Source: Filosporella fistucella (lineage: Eukaryota > Ascomycota > Leotiomycetes > Helotiales). From it: a stretch of DNA of 64,000 nt. The notes under the pieces were generated by a model, which had not been told where the DNA came from, did no database searches, and saw only the letters and a list, made by a program, of their open reading frames with translations. A program made the translations under genes and the position numbers. The DNA lies in assembly GCA_030077755.1 (NCBI GenBank), contig JAQJZZ010000018.1, positions 2,570,008 to 2,634,007 of the forward strand, given 5' to 3'. Positions within the stretch are counted from its first letter, which is position 1. Each line of letters starts with the position of its first letter. Of the stretch, positions 1-11,498 are shown piece after piece.

Positions 1-243
1 ATTCCTGCCCAATCGATATATAGAATATATTGTTTCATCTGACCACATGATAGTTAATCAACAAACAAGTTCTTCTGTGTCGGCAGTTAATACTGTTGAA
101 TCGAATGGCGCCTGAAGACAGTGTATAAGGACCATGCTACACACTTGTCTTCTTTGGATTTTCTACGCCTGTTCTCTTCATCATATAAGTGACCCAAGTT
201 GTCAACATCAAAGCCAAGGTTATCATCAACATTGTTAATCAGG

Positions 244-1500
244 ATGCAGTGGTCTACTCTCGCCGCCGTTGCGCTGCTCTCGCAAAATGCTGCTGGTCAA
301 GCTATGCTTCGATTCGCATGTTCTCAGTTGGTTGTTGATCGTGTCGATCCTATAGTCAATCCCGGATTGGCATATACTCCTCATCTTCATCAGATTGTGG
401 GAGGAAACTCTTTCAACCTTACCATGGATCCAGCCGCACACGACCTTCCAGGCATGTCAACCTGCACATCATGTAGTTTCAGGGAGGACTTTTCCAACTA
501 CTGGACTGCTGTCATGTTTTTCAAGGCAAAGAATGGCACCTACAAGCGTGTCCCACAAGTAGGCAACGGCGGACCTCAAGGACATCTTGATAACAAGGGT
601 GGGTTGGACGTATACTACATCCCAAGTGGCAAGACCACTGCCTTCAAACCTGTACGTATAAGAAAGGAATACATGGGAACAATAGTTGACCATTTTAGGG
701 TTTCCGTATGATCGCTGGAAATGCCGCGAATACAGACAAATCTAAAGTCACCCTTGGAAATATCTGCCACAGATGTTGGACTTCCACCAGCGATGCGAAC
801 TTTGTCGGTGGTGCACCATGCTCAGGCACCGATACCGTTGATATTCCATTTGATACTAAGTGCAAGATGATTAGACAAACTATCATTTTCCCAACGTAAG
901 CTCTGGAGACCGTTTTTGAAGGCTCTACTAATTCTTTGAATAGATGTTGGGACGGAAAGAATCTCGATTCTCCAGACCACAAATCCCATGTTGCCTATTC
1001 CGGAACTGGAGCAAGTGGTGGTGGATCTTGTCCAACAGCATTCCCAATCAAGCTTCCACAAATTATGTACGAGTTGATGTGGAACGTGACCGATTTTATG
1101 GACAAGAGTATCATGCCAACTGATGGATCCAACCCATTTGTATACAGCATGAACATTGGGTAAGCGAGCCTTTCATTCCATCCACCAGTGGCTCCGTGGC
1201 ACAATGTCTAATTCTTTTCTATAGTGGACCAGCAGCACACGGTGATTATGTTTTCGGTTGGAAGGGAGATACTCTCCAAAAGGCAATGGACAACAAGTGC
1301 GATCTCGACAAAGATTGCCCCAAGGCCGGCATCACTAAACAACCAGCTGCCTCATACCACTCATGTAATATCAAGCAACAAGCACCAGAGACAGTTGATG
1401 GCTGTAAGTGAAATAGGACATATCAGTATGGGCATCCAGGACTAACATTATCACAGGGCTCAAAGCTCTTCCAGTTGGTGACAAGGCTGTCAAGGCATAG
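244..1500 (+). CDS. Secreted DUF1996 domain protein
   Basis: Five exons join in frame: 244-651, 699-895, 944-1159, 1225-1403 and 1457-1500 (347 aa). All four introns are short with GT and AG ends. The start is the ATG at 244; it is followed by a signal-peptide-like hydrophobic segment (MQWSTLAAVALLSQNAAGQA). The mature part shows the DUF1996 hallmark: RFACSQLVVDR, then PHLHQIVGGNSF near residues 45-60, then the Cys pair CTSCSF, and conserved Cys/Trp blocks such as CWDGKNLDSPDHKSHVAY in exon 3. DUF1996 proteins are secreted or wall-associated fungal proteins, sometimes fused to WSC domains; this one has no WSC domain. The biochemical role is unknown. The short last exon (WLKALPVG) matches no GPI signal that I can see. 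Confidence 0.88.
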
Positions 1501-1850
1501 GTCATACCGATCAAATCACTCTCAAGTCCCTCGTCATCACGCTACTCTCGTTAAGCCCGCCATAGAAGTGATCGGACGAAGGGTTCTGAAAGTAAAGGGA
1601 AAACCGCCAATTAAACACAGAGAAATCAAAGAGCGGCCGCTGCAATGAGAAGCTGACAAAAGGATGGAATTGGTGGTTTTCTTGACGTTCACTTTGAATT
1701 AGCATCTTAGCACCTTGAAATCTTGTATCTTCAACAAATTCTTCATTTCACATGTATTTTTGGTGATTAGCTAGTCAATGAAGATATGTCTCATGTATCT
1801 GCAAGCTTGTACCCTCATGAATTCTTGACTTGACGAATACCCATGCGTGA
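1501..1850. other. Intergenic region between convergent genes
   Basis: This is 3' flanking sequence shared by the DUF1996 gene and the converging FAD monooxygenase relic. I see no gene in it. Confidence 0.5.
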
Positions 1851-3353
1851 TTATAACTTCGATTGAATGCTCAGCTGCTTCCACTCGAAATCATCGGGAA
1901 GGAACCATTTCATATGTGAATTAGCAGTTGTTTTCAGGATATTCTTCGCTTCATCCTTCTGTTCTTTCCCTTTGATATATGCAAAAAGCATAGCATCGGC
2001 ATGCGTTTCAGCATCATATGCATATACACTCAATACAGTAGAAGGGTCGCCATACAAGTTGGGACTTCTGAGAAATGGTCCTCCTCTCAATTCAGGCTCC
2101 ATCGCCTCATCCCTTGATTGCTGTGCGGGTCCATCTGGTAGGTATCATATTGCTCCATTCAAGAACGATACCTGCTGTTTGAAACGTGCTTTGGGCATCC
2201 GTGCTTTCTCGTATATTTTGACTGCTTCATCGACGGCAATATGACCCGATACCACTTGGGCAATACATCGACCAAAAAAATGCTCCGTCCTCAATACTGG
2301 TGGCAGCACCTTGTGCCATATGATGGTCATCGAATGTGCTGCGTCTCCCATCAGAACCACATTTCTTCGTGGTGAGCTCCATGATTTGAGCTCAGTGACT
2401 AGAAGTGGCCAGCGTTGAGCCTCGGGTATAATGTCAACGATGCGTTTGATTCTCGGATCCAAGTCTTTGTACTGATTCCTCAGTTCATCTATATCTATTT
2501 CCTCGACCTTGTTAACGGGATGATCAACATGAGAGAGCACGAGATTAAAGTCTTTGCCTGCTGAGATTGGATAGGTGATTATGTAGGCGTTCTCTGACAT
2601 CCAGACTTCCATGGTCAACTTTTCGATGAGCTCTTTGGAAATCGGATCGTTCCTGATTTGGGAGTAAGGAACAATCGCTCTGTAAGCGCAGTTCGTCGTC
2701 GGCGGGGAAGGTTTGACATCCGGATATAGTGTCCTCCGAATAATAGAGTTGACGCCATCCGAGCCTATCAAAAGGTTGAACGTGTGAGACTTGCCGGTGG
2801 TGGTGGTCACTGTGACCTTTTCGCTGGCTTCATATTCGATTTTGTCCACGCGAGAATTGATAATGAGTTTTGCGCCACTTTTCTCCGCGATTTGGACAAC
2901 CCACCAACTACCGATTTGTCAGAGGAATAAAAAGGGGAGTATTTACATACAGATACTTCAAATTTCTCCGAACATTGGGAACCATTCTTGTGTACCAACC
3001 ATCGTACCATCTCTTCTCCTCATATTGAGCTCTTCAGATTCCACCAGATTGTCCCCAATAACATCTGCAACACCCCATTTCACGAGTAATCGAGAGAAAT
3101 TAGGCGTCATCTAGCATACTGTTAGAGCGCCGAAGTTAAGGATAGGAATGGCCATCATTCTACTTGGATTCCAGCACCGATTTCTCCAAGTTCAGCGGCA
3201 GCCTCGAGTACTGTCACTTGTGCTCCAGCTCGACGAAGAGGTATCGATGCGGCAAGCCCACCAATTCCCGCACCACAAAGACCAACATGGATAGTTTCGG
3301 AGGACTGTACTTACTAGGGTCAATGTTTAACGTAGAGCATTGAGTCTCACCAT
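1851..3353 (-). pseudogene. FAD-dependent monooxygenase (salicylate hydroxylase-like), damaged
   Basis: Read leftwards from ATG 3353, a one-codon first exon joins 3304-3164, giving the Rossmann motif GAGIGGLAAS and the segment EAAAELGEIGAGIQ. The next exon, from 3110, gives the family motif MTPNFSRLL. The body (2849-2145) contains GSDGVNSIIRR and the FAD-binding GDAAHSM motif. The family is class A flavoprotein hydroxylases. Three lesions are visible. One base is missing just after GDAAHSMT. About 50 bases later a run of seven A's (2274-2280, + strand) restores the frame. A TGA at about 2143-2145 replaces the expected Trp before YLPDGP, and the C-terminal part (PNLYGDPSTVLSVYAYD) continues in frame down to 1851. 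The MAQGAATSIEDGAF block is therefore out of frame. The splice structure around 2900-2960 is unclear to me. Sequencing error is an alternative for the homopolymer shift, but less so for the TGA. Confidence 0.75.
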
Positions 3354-3964
3354 TCCAGCGTGTATTCCTGATCTTGAATCGTTTCGAAGGAGTTAAAAAT
3401 TCAACTGTGGTACAGCTAGGTGGGCTTCTATCCTTCTTTTATCCTTGCCTCCATGCCGTCCTGGTTTGAGACCACTGCTATCTCTCAACTAGAGTCTAAT
3501 TATTCCCAGTTTACACCCTTGAATCGAAGGTTCTCACGATCGATGCCGTATGATGCAGGAAGAGTAAGAGCCCAAACTTAAACGTAGATATTATTTCCGG
3601 TTTATGCCCTTCTAGCGCAGATATTGGTGCTGGGTCATGGAGAAATACGGAGCCCCATGTTCTAGTGAAGCTGTCATGACAAGCCGATCAGAAATAATGG
3701 GGAATATTGCCATACGGAAACCGGTCTTTTTCATTTTTCATGGAAACGTCAAATATCGAGAAGACGAAGCGTGCCATATTCAATACCGAAATCGGCGTCA
3801 ACGTAGCTACTCTGTCTCCAGCACAAGACCTTGTCCCACTCCAGCCAAGTAAAATGGGCTATATGGCTCTGAGATATGCTATAGAATGGCTTACATAGCA
3901 TATCTAAACATCTTGTTTTCGCCATCCGTCATATCTTCAAATCCATTTCGATATCCTTCCTGAG
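3354..3964. other. Intergenic, no gene seen
   Basis: About 600 bases upstream of the monooxygenase relic. Short open frames exist but look like chance; nothing is recognised. Confidence 0.45.
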
Positions 3965-4381
3965 TTAACTCAATTTGAGCTTCAGATTTTCCCTCAAGCT
4001 CCTTGCCGCCCTTCTTGTTCTCCAAGCTGTATACCAATCGTAGGAAACAGCATGTGCAATGAAAGCACATAGCATAGCAGTGATCCCGGTGGGATAGTTT
4101 GGGGCTTCAGAGTCGATGAATAGCTGAGTCCCAATGATAGGTCCAAGACCGTAAAAAACAAAGACAATGGTGTTCGCAGCCGCTCTTTTGGAAGAACCTG
4201 CAATGTTGACCACAACAATGCCTAGCATGACGAAGAATCCATTTTGCCACGAAGCAAGAAGCCAAACCCCAGCAAGTCGGGACCAAGCATGGGCCAAGTC
4301 GTGGGGTAAGAGTTCTATCAGGAGGGTACCGATGATCGCGGGAATCATACTAATAGCAGAACTGAAGAGTTTTTCGTACAC
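3965..4381 (-). pseudogene. C-terminal fragment of an allantoate-type MFS permease
   Basis: A 138-aa frame resembles the last part (about TM7-TM12) of anion:cation symporter family MFS transporters such as fungal allantoate permeases. Recognisable pieces are ARLAGVWLL-like (here SRLAGVWLLASWQNGF), NIAGSSKRAAANT (the family's N-V-A-G-x-(T/S)-K block), GPIIGTQLF and SEAPNYPTGI. Full-length members are about 450-550 aa, so roughly two thirds are missing. No matching N-terminal half is readable in 4,382-4,820, where the frames are broken. I call it a truncated relic. It lies tail to head with the monooxygenase relic, suggesting a decayed accessory cluster. Confidence 0.72.
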
Positions 4382-4820
4382 GAATCCTCTTTACCATATA
4401 ACAGATGCTGACAAGAATTGAAATTCAAGTGCATGCAGGAGTGTATGGTCATGCTCAGGAACCGAGCCCAGTAGCAGAGAATATTCCAGAAGTGGTATTT
4501 GACAAAGGCAGGCACTTGGAATTGCATCCAATACAGGACGATTATCAAGTGCGTACGTGTAGAATTTGTTCATCGATTCGTGTCAGTGTAAGGCGAGGAA
4601 TCCTATGGCCTGGATTTGCAAGCTATTGAAGCTGATTATGCTTGAACCCCCCGATGCCAGTGATGCCAACCTCTGAATCCCTGAGGACTTCTGCTAGATG
4701 GAAACTGGGTTTGACAGTCTTAAGATGTGGCATCCTGTCACATCGCCCTGGCTTTCACGGCCGAGTAATCGGGTCCTTGACTTGCTTCAGCAAAGTACTA
4801 AATTTGGCTCTTCCTCAATC
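4382..4820. other. Degraded sequence upstream of the permease fragment
   Basis: No open frame continues the transporter. The sequence may hold decayed permease DNA but I cannot align it convincingly. Confidence 0.35.
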
Positions 4821-6330
4821 TTAGCGGTCGAAAGTGGAGCGGTGTTTAATAGTCTGTTCTTCTTTTTGTTTCTTAGGCCAATTCCTCGCGATATCAATCG
4901 CGTCCCGAGGTGCTAAAAATTCTAGAAGTAGAAAGATCAGATAGTCAATGACGACGCAGAGACAGAAAAGCTTCCCGGCCCATATGCCACAACCATAATA
5001 TCTTTTCAGTCGATCAATGAGTGCGAAGCTTTGAACTCCTGCTCGGCCTCGTGTTGCACTCCAGCTTGTGGCATCCGCAGCGTCGTAGCCGTAGAAGTCT
5101 ACTTCACTTAACACCCCAGATATTCCATCGTAAACTCGCTCTGTCCGGGCTGCAACATCGGTCCAGGAATACATCTTCTTGACGTCGTCGTGAAATTCTT
5201 CAGTCCGAACCTTATTGGCTCGAAGAGCAGCGATCGCACGCCCCGTCGCAGCAACCAGATCATCTTCTTCAGGCTTTGCAAAAACAGTCATATGCGCAGG
5301 GAGGACCTCTGGAATTCCTCCGACTTGTGTACATACGACATATAGACCACAGCTCGCAGCTTCGACAATGACGGTTCCAAAGGCTTCTGTTAAGCTGGGG
5401 TGCAGATATATGTGACCTCGGACCATGACATCGCGAACCTCTTCGTGCCTGACTGGTCCTAGCATTTCCACCCGGTCCTGGAGCACGTTTCTCTCAATCA
5501 TTTGTTCTAAATCAATTGATTTCGGTCCAGAGCCAGCAATGATAAAACGAACGTATGGATGACTTGCGAGAATCCGAGGGATCGCTGCGACAAGGAGATC
5601 TGTCCCTTTATTGTAGAATAGACGGGATATCACGACAATGGTGATAGTATCGCGAGGTCCAATGAGGCGTGGTCCGGTCTCAATTTGGCCACCGAGTTCC
5701 GAGGGATATGACGGGTGGGAGAGAGGTCGAAAGTTCTCTGCAACCACTGCGTTCGGGATGACGGACACCATGAGGGGATCGAGAGAAGCACGAAGGACTG
5801 TATTTTCCTTACTACAAAGCATCAGTACGCATCAAATGCGGAATATTGCAAACATACCAGGTATGGCTGACACAGATGACATGATCCACGTCGCTCAATA
5901 TGAATTTAAGAAGCTTGTTGGTGAGAATGCTTGCAGCATCTGCGAAACCAAAGAGCGAATGGTCTGTAAAGACAGTTCTCAACCCCATTGTTCTCGCATG
6001 AAGTATCCCTTCGTGGCAGAGACTACTTAAACTTGCATGGCCATGCACTATCTCGATCTGTTCCCTTATAACGATATTTCGAAAGACGGGAAAAAAGGAG
6101 AAGACTGTGGGAAATGTCGAGGCGCGATAGATGACAAGAAAAGGAACGTGGTAGACTTTCAGGCCATTGGTGAGGTAACGTACTCCAGTGCGGCCTTTGT
6201 ATGCATGGGTGATGACAATGACCTTGTGTCCGCGGTCAATCAGTTTGGTAGATAGTTGGTATATGTGACTTTCAACTCCTCCAGGTTGAGGGAAGAAGTA
6301 GTCGCATACCATTGCGATGTTGTAGGGCAT
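4821..6330 (-). CDS. gpi3: GPI-GlcNAc transferase catalytic subunit (PIG-A/Gpi3)
   Basis: Two exons (6330-5858 and 5811-4821) joined by a 46-base GT-AG intron give 487 aa, the usual length for PIG-A. The protein begins [20 protein letters not shown], the PIG-A family start. It continues with [18 protein letters not shown] and [15 protein letters not shown], then after splicing [14 protein letters not shown] and [12 protein letters not shown]. The GT-B glycosyltransferase region has [26 protein letters not shown] and the EX7E-type block [20 protein letters not shown] hydrophobic C-terminal segment ([19 protein letters not shown]) is the expected membrane anchor. It acts at the ER membrane as the catalytic subunit of GPI-GnT, transferring GlcNAc from UDP-GlcNAc to phosphatidylinositol in the first step of GPI-anchor synthesis. 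It is divergently arranged with DBP6. Confidence 0.95.
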
Positions 6331-6654
6331 TGTAACGGTGTACAGTCGGTGTGCAGTTCAGCCGCAGATGTACTATGCCAGTATATCGTGTTGGGTACTC
6401 GTGTTCATCGTCAATCCCGAGCGTTGTTGTCAGGCAACGGCTTCCTATGAAATAGGAGATCCTGATGTTGATGTCTCTGGTGAGGCTGTCGAATTGAAAT
6501 TTGGTGGTCGTAAGGCTCGGCCTCGGGCAGCCCCAAGTGCGGTTTGTGATTTTTGGGGCACCGTAAATTTTCTTCATCTAATCCCCAATGTGCCAAACCT
6601 GAACAACATCACAACCCTACGCTGATCTATCATTACCATTTGGCACGGCACGTA
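6331..6654. promoter_or_regulatory. Shared promoter between gpi3 and dbp6
   Basis: This 324-base region separates two divergent housekeeping genes, so it must hold both promoters. I do not see a distinctive TATA box or operator. Confidence 0.6.
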
Positions 6655-9135
6655 ATGTCTTCACAGATCTACTCGAGATATATACCGCTCCCGAAGAACA
6701 AATTGCCACCATCTTCAGATCCCGTCGTTACAGAATCCCTCCCCACAGCAACAGCCCAATTTCCTCCTACCCCGCCAGCCACTCGACACGATGCATCTTC
6801 CACTTATGCTCGATATATTCCACCAAAGACGACAGGTGGCATTTCAATGCTTGCGGATCCCGCATTATCTAGACAAACTTCAGTAACATCGCCCAAACGG
6901 AAAAGGGAGAACTTAGATGTCGAGAATGACGAGAGCAAAAGCGCCAGAAAACCCAAAAAGCCGAAAGGAGAATCTGGGATCGCGCCGCTACCAGCTTCGA
7001 TTGAGGAAATCCACAAGCAATCGAAAGCAGTCAGCTCCGAAGTAAAAGAAAAAAACGACCCCTCTTCCATCTCAACGACTTCAACAAGCAGCAGCATCAA
7101 GCATGGGGCATCGGACACGAAGGAAAAGTCTGGCGAAAGCACGCAACCTGAGGATCTACTGAACCTTAAGAATCGGAGGCCAAAAAGGAAGAAGGATGGA
7201 CCTGTGATCGAACAGTCAATCCAAGACACGGACCATTCGAATGATGAGGATGTAAAGCATAAGAAGTTAATGAGCAAACGGGAAAAGTCTCTCAGGAAGG
7301 CTGAAAAGCTATCACAAAATGCTGTTCCAGGGCTAGATGAAGAAGAGGGGGCCTTAATTGCCTTGGACCATTCACCTGAAATACACGATTTGGTACCTCT
7401 TCCGCAACCTGAGCCTGTGCCAGAGCTAGAGAACCTATCACTATCCGATTCATTGCCACAATGGCTTGCCTCTCCGATTCATGTTTCTCCGACTGCAACC
7501 GCACCATTTGAGGAGCTAGGCGTTTCCGACAATGTAGCCAAAGTCCTTCATCAGCATGGTTTTCCACAAGCATTTGCGATTCAGACTGCCGTACTGCCCC
7601 TGCTTTTGCCAGGTTCAGCTCAAGAACCTGGAGATGTTCTTGTTTCTGCAACGACGGGTTCCGGGAAGACTCTCTCATACATCATCCCAATGGTTGAAGA
7701 TATATGCCAAAACCGGGGCATTGGGATTCAGGGGCTGATCATTATACCGACCAGAGAACTTGTCGCACAAGTCAAAAAGGTGTGCGAGACTTGCACGTCG
7801 GCGTACTCTAAATATGAAGACACAAACGGGCGACTTAATGTTGGCACAATTGTTGGAAACGAAACCATGAAAGCAGAACAGGCAGCACTGATTGACGAGG
7901 ATTGGGTGTATGACCCAGAAAAGTATCAGCGACAGGTGGATGACACAAACAGAACGTGGATGACCGGGGACAGCGAATTCCTGACACAAGATGAGGACAG
8001 TACTGATCTTCCTGGCCATGTTCTCGTGCCGGTAACAAAAGTTGAAATCCTCGTGTGCACACCTGGGAGGTTGGTTGAGCATTTAAAATCTACCCGTGGA
8101 TTTTCCCTGGAGCACCTGAGATGGCTCGTAGTAGACGAAGCAGACAAACTACTTGATCAAAGCTTCCAGCAATGGCTAGCAATCGTGATGGGACAAATCC
8201 AGCGAAAACCTCAAGGAAGAAGACAAAGACCGCAACGAGTACGGAAAATCATTCTCAGCGCAACCATGACTAGAGACGTGGGCCAACTCAATCAGTTGAA
8301 ACTTTTTCGTCCGCGACTTGTTGTCCTGGATAATTCGATTGGGCAAGAATCGGAGGAATCAAAAACACTTGTCATACCTTCATTGCTCAGAGAGTCTGCA
8401 ATCAAAATCGACGACGAGGCTATTAAGCCGTTGTATTTGATAGAGCTTCTTCAGAGAGAAAGAATACTCTTGAATATTCAGTCAAGAGAGTTGTCTTCTG
8501 ATTCCGAATCTCTTTCTGATACCGATGACGATGACTCTGGTGTGAGCAGTTCCGACGAGGCAAATCACCCACCCACAAAGACATCTGCTGCTAAAGACTT
8601 TTCCCATGGTGCACTCATCTTTACCAAATCAAATGAAAGTGCTCTCCGTCTCAGTAGGCTCATCGCCCTACTTGCCCCTGAAGCAACCGCCATTATTGGA
8701 ACACTGACTTCGACTACACCAAGACAGTCACGTCAACGAACTATCGCTTCATTTGAATCATGCAAGCTCTCAATACTCGTGGCTTCTGATCTTGTATCTC
8801 GTGGTCTCGACTTGCCGAACCTCGCGCATGTCATAAATTACGATATCCCATCAAGTCTCACGAGCTATGTTCACCGTATTGGAAGAACAGCTCGGGCCGG
8901 CAAGGAAGGAAAAGCATGGACGTTGTTTTCACCCACAGAAGGTGGTTGGTTTTGGAATAAAATCGCAAGGAGTGTTGAGGTGCATCGTGCACCTGGATCT
9001 AAGGTTGAAAGACTCAATATCAAGGCGGAAACTCTGGAAGATAGGCGCGAGCAATATGAAAGTGCTCTCGAAGTCTTGAGCAAGGAGGCAAGCTCGAAAC
9101 GACTATCGCTACGAAATATACCACAAAGTGTTTGA
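6655..9135 (+). CDS. dbp6: DEAD-box RNA helicase Dbp6, ribosome biogenesis
   Basis: A single-exon frame of 826 aa from ATG 6655 (MSSQIYSRYIPLPKNK); upstream in-frame codons lack an ATG. The first 270 residues are a low-complexity Lys/Glu/Ser-rich nuclear extension. The helicase core shows all main motifs: Q region FPQAFAIQTAVLP, motif I ATTGSGKT, Ia PTRELVAQV, Ib TPGRLVEHL, II DEADKLLD, III SATMTRD, V ASDLVSRGLDLPNL and VI YVHRIGRTARAGKEG. The long acidic insert between the RecA domains (SDSESLSDTDDDDSG) and the DEAD variant pattern fit the Dbp6/DDX51 subfamily. It is nucleolar and acts in early 60S ribosomal subunit assembly. The helicase class is certain; the Dbp6 assignment is strong. Confidence 0.92.
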   Translation: MSSQIYSRYIPLPKNKLPPSSDPVVTESLPTATAQFPPTPPATRHDASSTYARYIPPKTTGGISMLADPALSRQTSVTSPKRKRENLDVENDESKSARKPKKPKGESGIAPLPASIEEIHKQSKAVSSEVKEKNDPSSISTTSTSSSIKHGASDTKEKSGESTQPEDLLNLKNRRPKRKKDGPVIEQSIQDTDHSNDEDVKHKKLMSKREKSLRKAEKLSQNAVPGLDEEEGALIALDHSPEIHDLVPLPQPEPVPELENLSLSDSLPQWLASPIHVSPTATAPFEELGVSDNVAKVLHQHGFPQAFAIQTAVLPLLLPGSAQEPGDVLVSATTGSGKTLSYIIPMVEDICQNRGIGIQGLIIIPTRELVAQVKKVCETCTSAYSKYEDTNGRLNVGTIVGNETMKAEQAALIDEDWVYDPEKYQRQVDDTNRTWMTGDSEFLTQDEDSTDLPGHVLVPVTKVEILVCTPGRLVEHLKSTRGFSLEHLRWLVVDEADKLLDQSFQQWLAIVMGQIQRKPQGRRQRPQRVRKIILSATMTRDVGQLNQLKLFRPRLVVLDNSIGQESEESKTLVIPSLLRESAIKIDDEAIKPLYLIELLQRERILLNIQSRELSSDSESLSDTDDDDSGVSSSDEANHPPTKTSAAKDFSHGALIFTKSNESALRLSRLIALLAPEATAIIGTLTSTTPRQSRQRTIASFESCKLSILVASDLVSRGLDLPNLAHVINYDIPSSLTSYVHRIGRTARAGKEGKAWTLFSPTEGGWFWNKIARSVEVHRAPGSKVERLNIKAETLEDRREQYESALEVLSKEASSKRLSLRNIPQSV

Positions 9136-10107
9136 AATGATGGAGTAGTAGCTACTAGAACGTTGCTTTCTACTTGGGACATCTGTTAACGATAATGGAT
9201 AATGATACCCTTGGTTGATCTACGAAATGTGTATAATTCTAGACATTTCGTGTGTATAACTTCTCGTTTTTCCCGGCTGCCTGTACCCTTCGTCTCGTCA
9301 CCTTTGGCACTTGCCTTCCTCCAACCTAAATATTACCAGTGTTCCCAGTGTTGCTGACGTTCGACGGCGGGTTCAGGTGCAGCATCACCAAACCCGCCCG
9401 CTTCCTCTCCTCGACCGATCCCGTAGCGGGCATTCGATGACATCTTTGCAGCATCCCTCGCGACGGCATTGGGTGCTTCTGGGGGCATTGTAAATTACCT
9501 TTTGTACAATTCTGGCAGCTCGAAGTGAAAGGCAAGTCTACTTGGCACCTGGCCGGTCGATCCATCCAGACTCAACTAGCCGGCTGCGTCCATGGCGGCG
9601 TCAGAGGTACATCGTTTTTTTCACAATGCCTTAGCATTTTCCACCTCGTGGTGGAGTGTCCTATCTCCGATGTGTTGAACTGAACAGAGCTTTCCTCAAT
9701 AGACGACATTTATATCTGTGCTTGGAAATGTTCAAATCGGCGTCACGAACTGCTTCTGACGTGTACTCTTCTCAAGAACCTACATGGAGAATGCAGGCGA
9801 GGCCTACGTCGAGTGTGGCGATGCCGTCCTGATAATATCAGGCCTAATGAGAAGATTATACTTGATCCGAAAGCTCTGTCCCTTTGGTGCCAGCTCGCGG
9901 ATAGCCTGGCCGACATCTGGACGCAGAGAGGGCGAACATCATCGGTCTAGCATGAAAAATACACAAGCCTGACCTGATAAAGTCATACAAAATCAAAATG
10001 TGTAAAATTACTGACAGAGCAAGTAGTTACAAGAAGTCATAATCAGGTCATCACCGCCCCACATTAAGTTCAGTCTCCCCTATGTACAGTTAAATCACTC
10101 TCTTTCT
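9136..10107. other. Intergenic region, no supported gene
   Basis: Nearly 1 kb between the convergent dbp6 and peroxygenase genes. Short frames (for example 9311-9493 and 9784-9972) show no domain, signal peptide or splice support. Confidence 0.45.
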
Positions 10108-11498
10108 TCAGTACGCACCCTTTGCGCCTGGGAATTGGGAGAATTGGGCTTTATCGATAGCCTCGAGTTGTGGACAACCAAGTTCGGCAAATACTTTCGC
10201 CATGGCGTCATTCAGCTGAGCCAATGGTTTCGTGATACTGGAGAAGAGGCCGTTCAAAATATCAGGAGCAGCCTGTTGTGCGAACTGATAGGCGAAGCAC
10301 TGGGCATTATTTCCCTCAGCCAAAGTTTCCGAATTGTAAACTCCGCCGGTGAGATCAGTAACGTCGACGCCAGTGAATGTGTTGACCTTGCCAGTGTTGC
10401 CTCCAACGTTGAGGAACTCCGGGTACTGGAGGGCAGCCGCCACCAAATCGGTTTGGAAGTAAGGGATAGAATATTCATCGCCAATTGCTCGTTTGTACCA
10501 GTTTTCTGGGATACGTTCATGCCCTTCCGTCCAGCTAAAGCTACCAGGTTCGCCAGTGATAGAAAAGAAAGATTTGAGGGTACTGGCATCGAGGTAGCCC
10601 TCAGGGTATTCTGCAGATTTGTTGGCCATAAATCGATAGATAAAAGTGTACGCTGCAGGTTGCACTGCAACACCAGTGAATGGTCCGTTAAAGAAATAAG
10701 GATTGTTGTCGATAGATTGCTGGAATCGACTGGCTCTGAAAGGCGTCAACGCAGTCAGATCGTATCCGTTGGGGCCGAGTGGTTGGCTATATAGCTCCTC
10801 CCACTGACTCATGATAACTTTGTATGTGTTTCCGCTGTGTTGCGTTAGTGAATTGAAAGTATAACAATAAGGGTAGACAAGAACTTACTATTCATAGAGA
10901 TCTGGTCTGGTCGGTGAGACATCGGACTCGTACTTGTTATGCGAGCCGGAAATTCCCTGAGGGGCTCCTAGGAGTCCAATGCTGTTGAGGAGGCCAGCTG
11001 GTGGTGGACCGCCAATCGACCATTTGGTCAAATCCCCATCAAATACAGCACCGTATACAGCGAGGAAGGCTCCAAGATCAGTAGCCATGCCAAAAACTGT
11101 GACCTTATCAGTATCTGTATATCGAGATATCAGAGATACGCACCATCGTAAGTACCGGTGATGAATTGTGAAATTGTGGCTACACCGTTGTGGGGGATAT
11201 AACCATGATTCGCCATTGCATTCAAACCTGGGCAAGGACCTCTAAGATCGTTGGGCCCGGGAGGAACAAAAGCATGAGCTCCAGTTGTAGACACGTACTG
11301 CTGGGAAGCAGAGAACCCAGGTGCAATAGGAAGACCACCACGTTTGTATTTGTCTGCTCCAGCTTCAATAGACGCAGCAATCTCGTTGATGGCTCTTTTC
11401 TCTTCCTCGCTCATCGAAAGATCGAACATTCTCGAGGGAAACGCGAGAACCTCTGTGGCATAACAGGCCAACAGGGCTAGTGAGAATGAGTACTTCAT
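10108..11498 (-). CDS. Secreted heme-thiolate peroxidase/peroxygenase (Peroxidase_2 family)
   Basis: Three exons (11498-11144, 11096-10889, 10834-10108) splice in frame to 429 aa. The protein starts with a signal peptide (MKYSFSLALLACYATEVLAF). The proximal heme-ligand motif PCP is present in GPCPGLNAMANHGYIPHNG, followed by the distal acid-containing region across exon 2 (GISGSHNKYESDVSPTRPDLYE). Exon 3 holds the substrate-channel side and ends FSQFPGAKGAY. The family comprises chloroperoxidase and unspecific peroxygenases, which use H2O2 to oxidise or halogenate organic compounds outside the cell. The length fits long peroxygenases rather than the short fungal type. The exact substrate cannot be told from sequence. 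The third exon starts before the MSQWEELY segment (YGNTYKVIMSQWEELY). Confidence 0.92.

Noticed and set aside
199..243. DUF1996 start at 199
   Set aside because: It is a TTG codon; ATG 244 gives a clean signal peptide.
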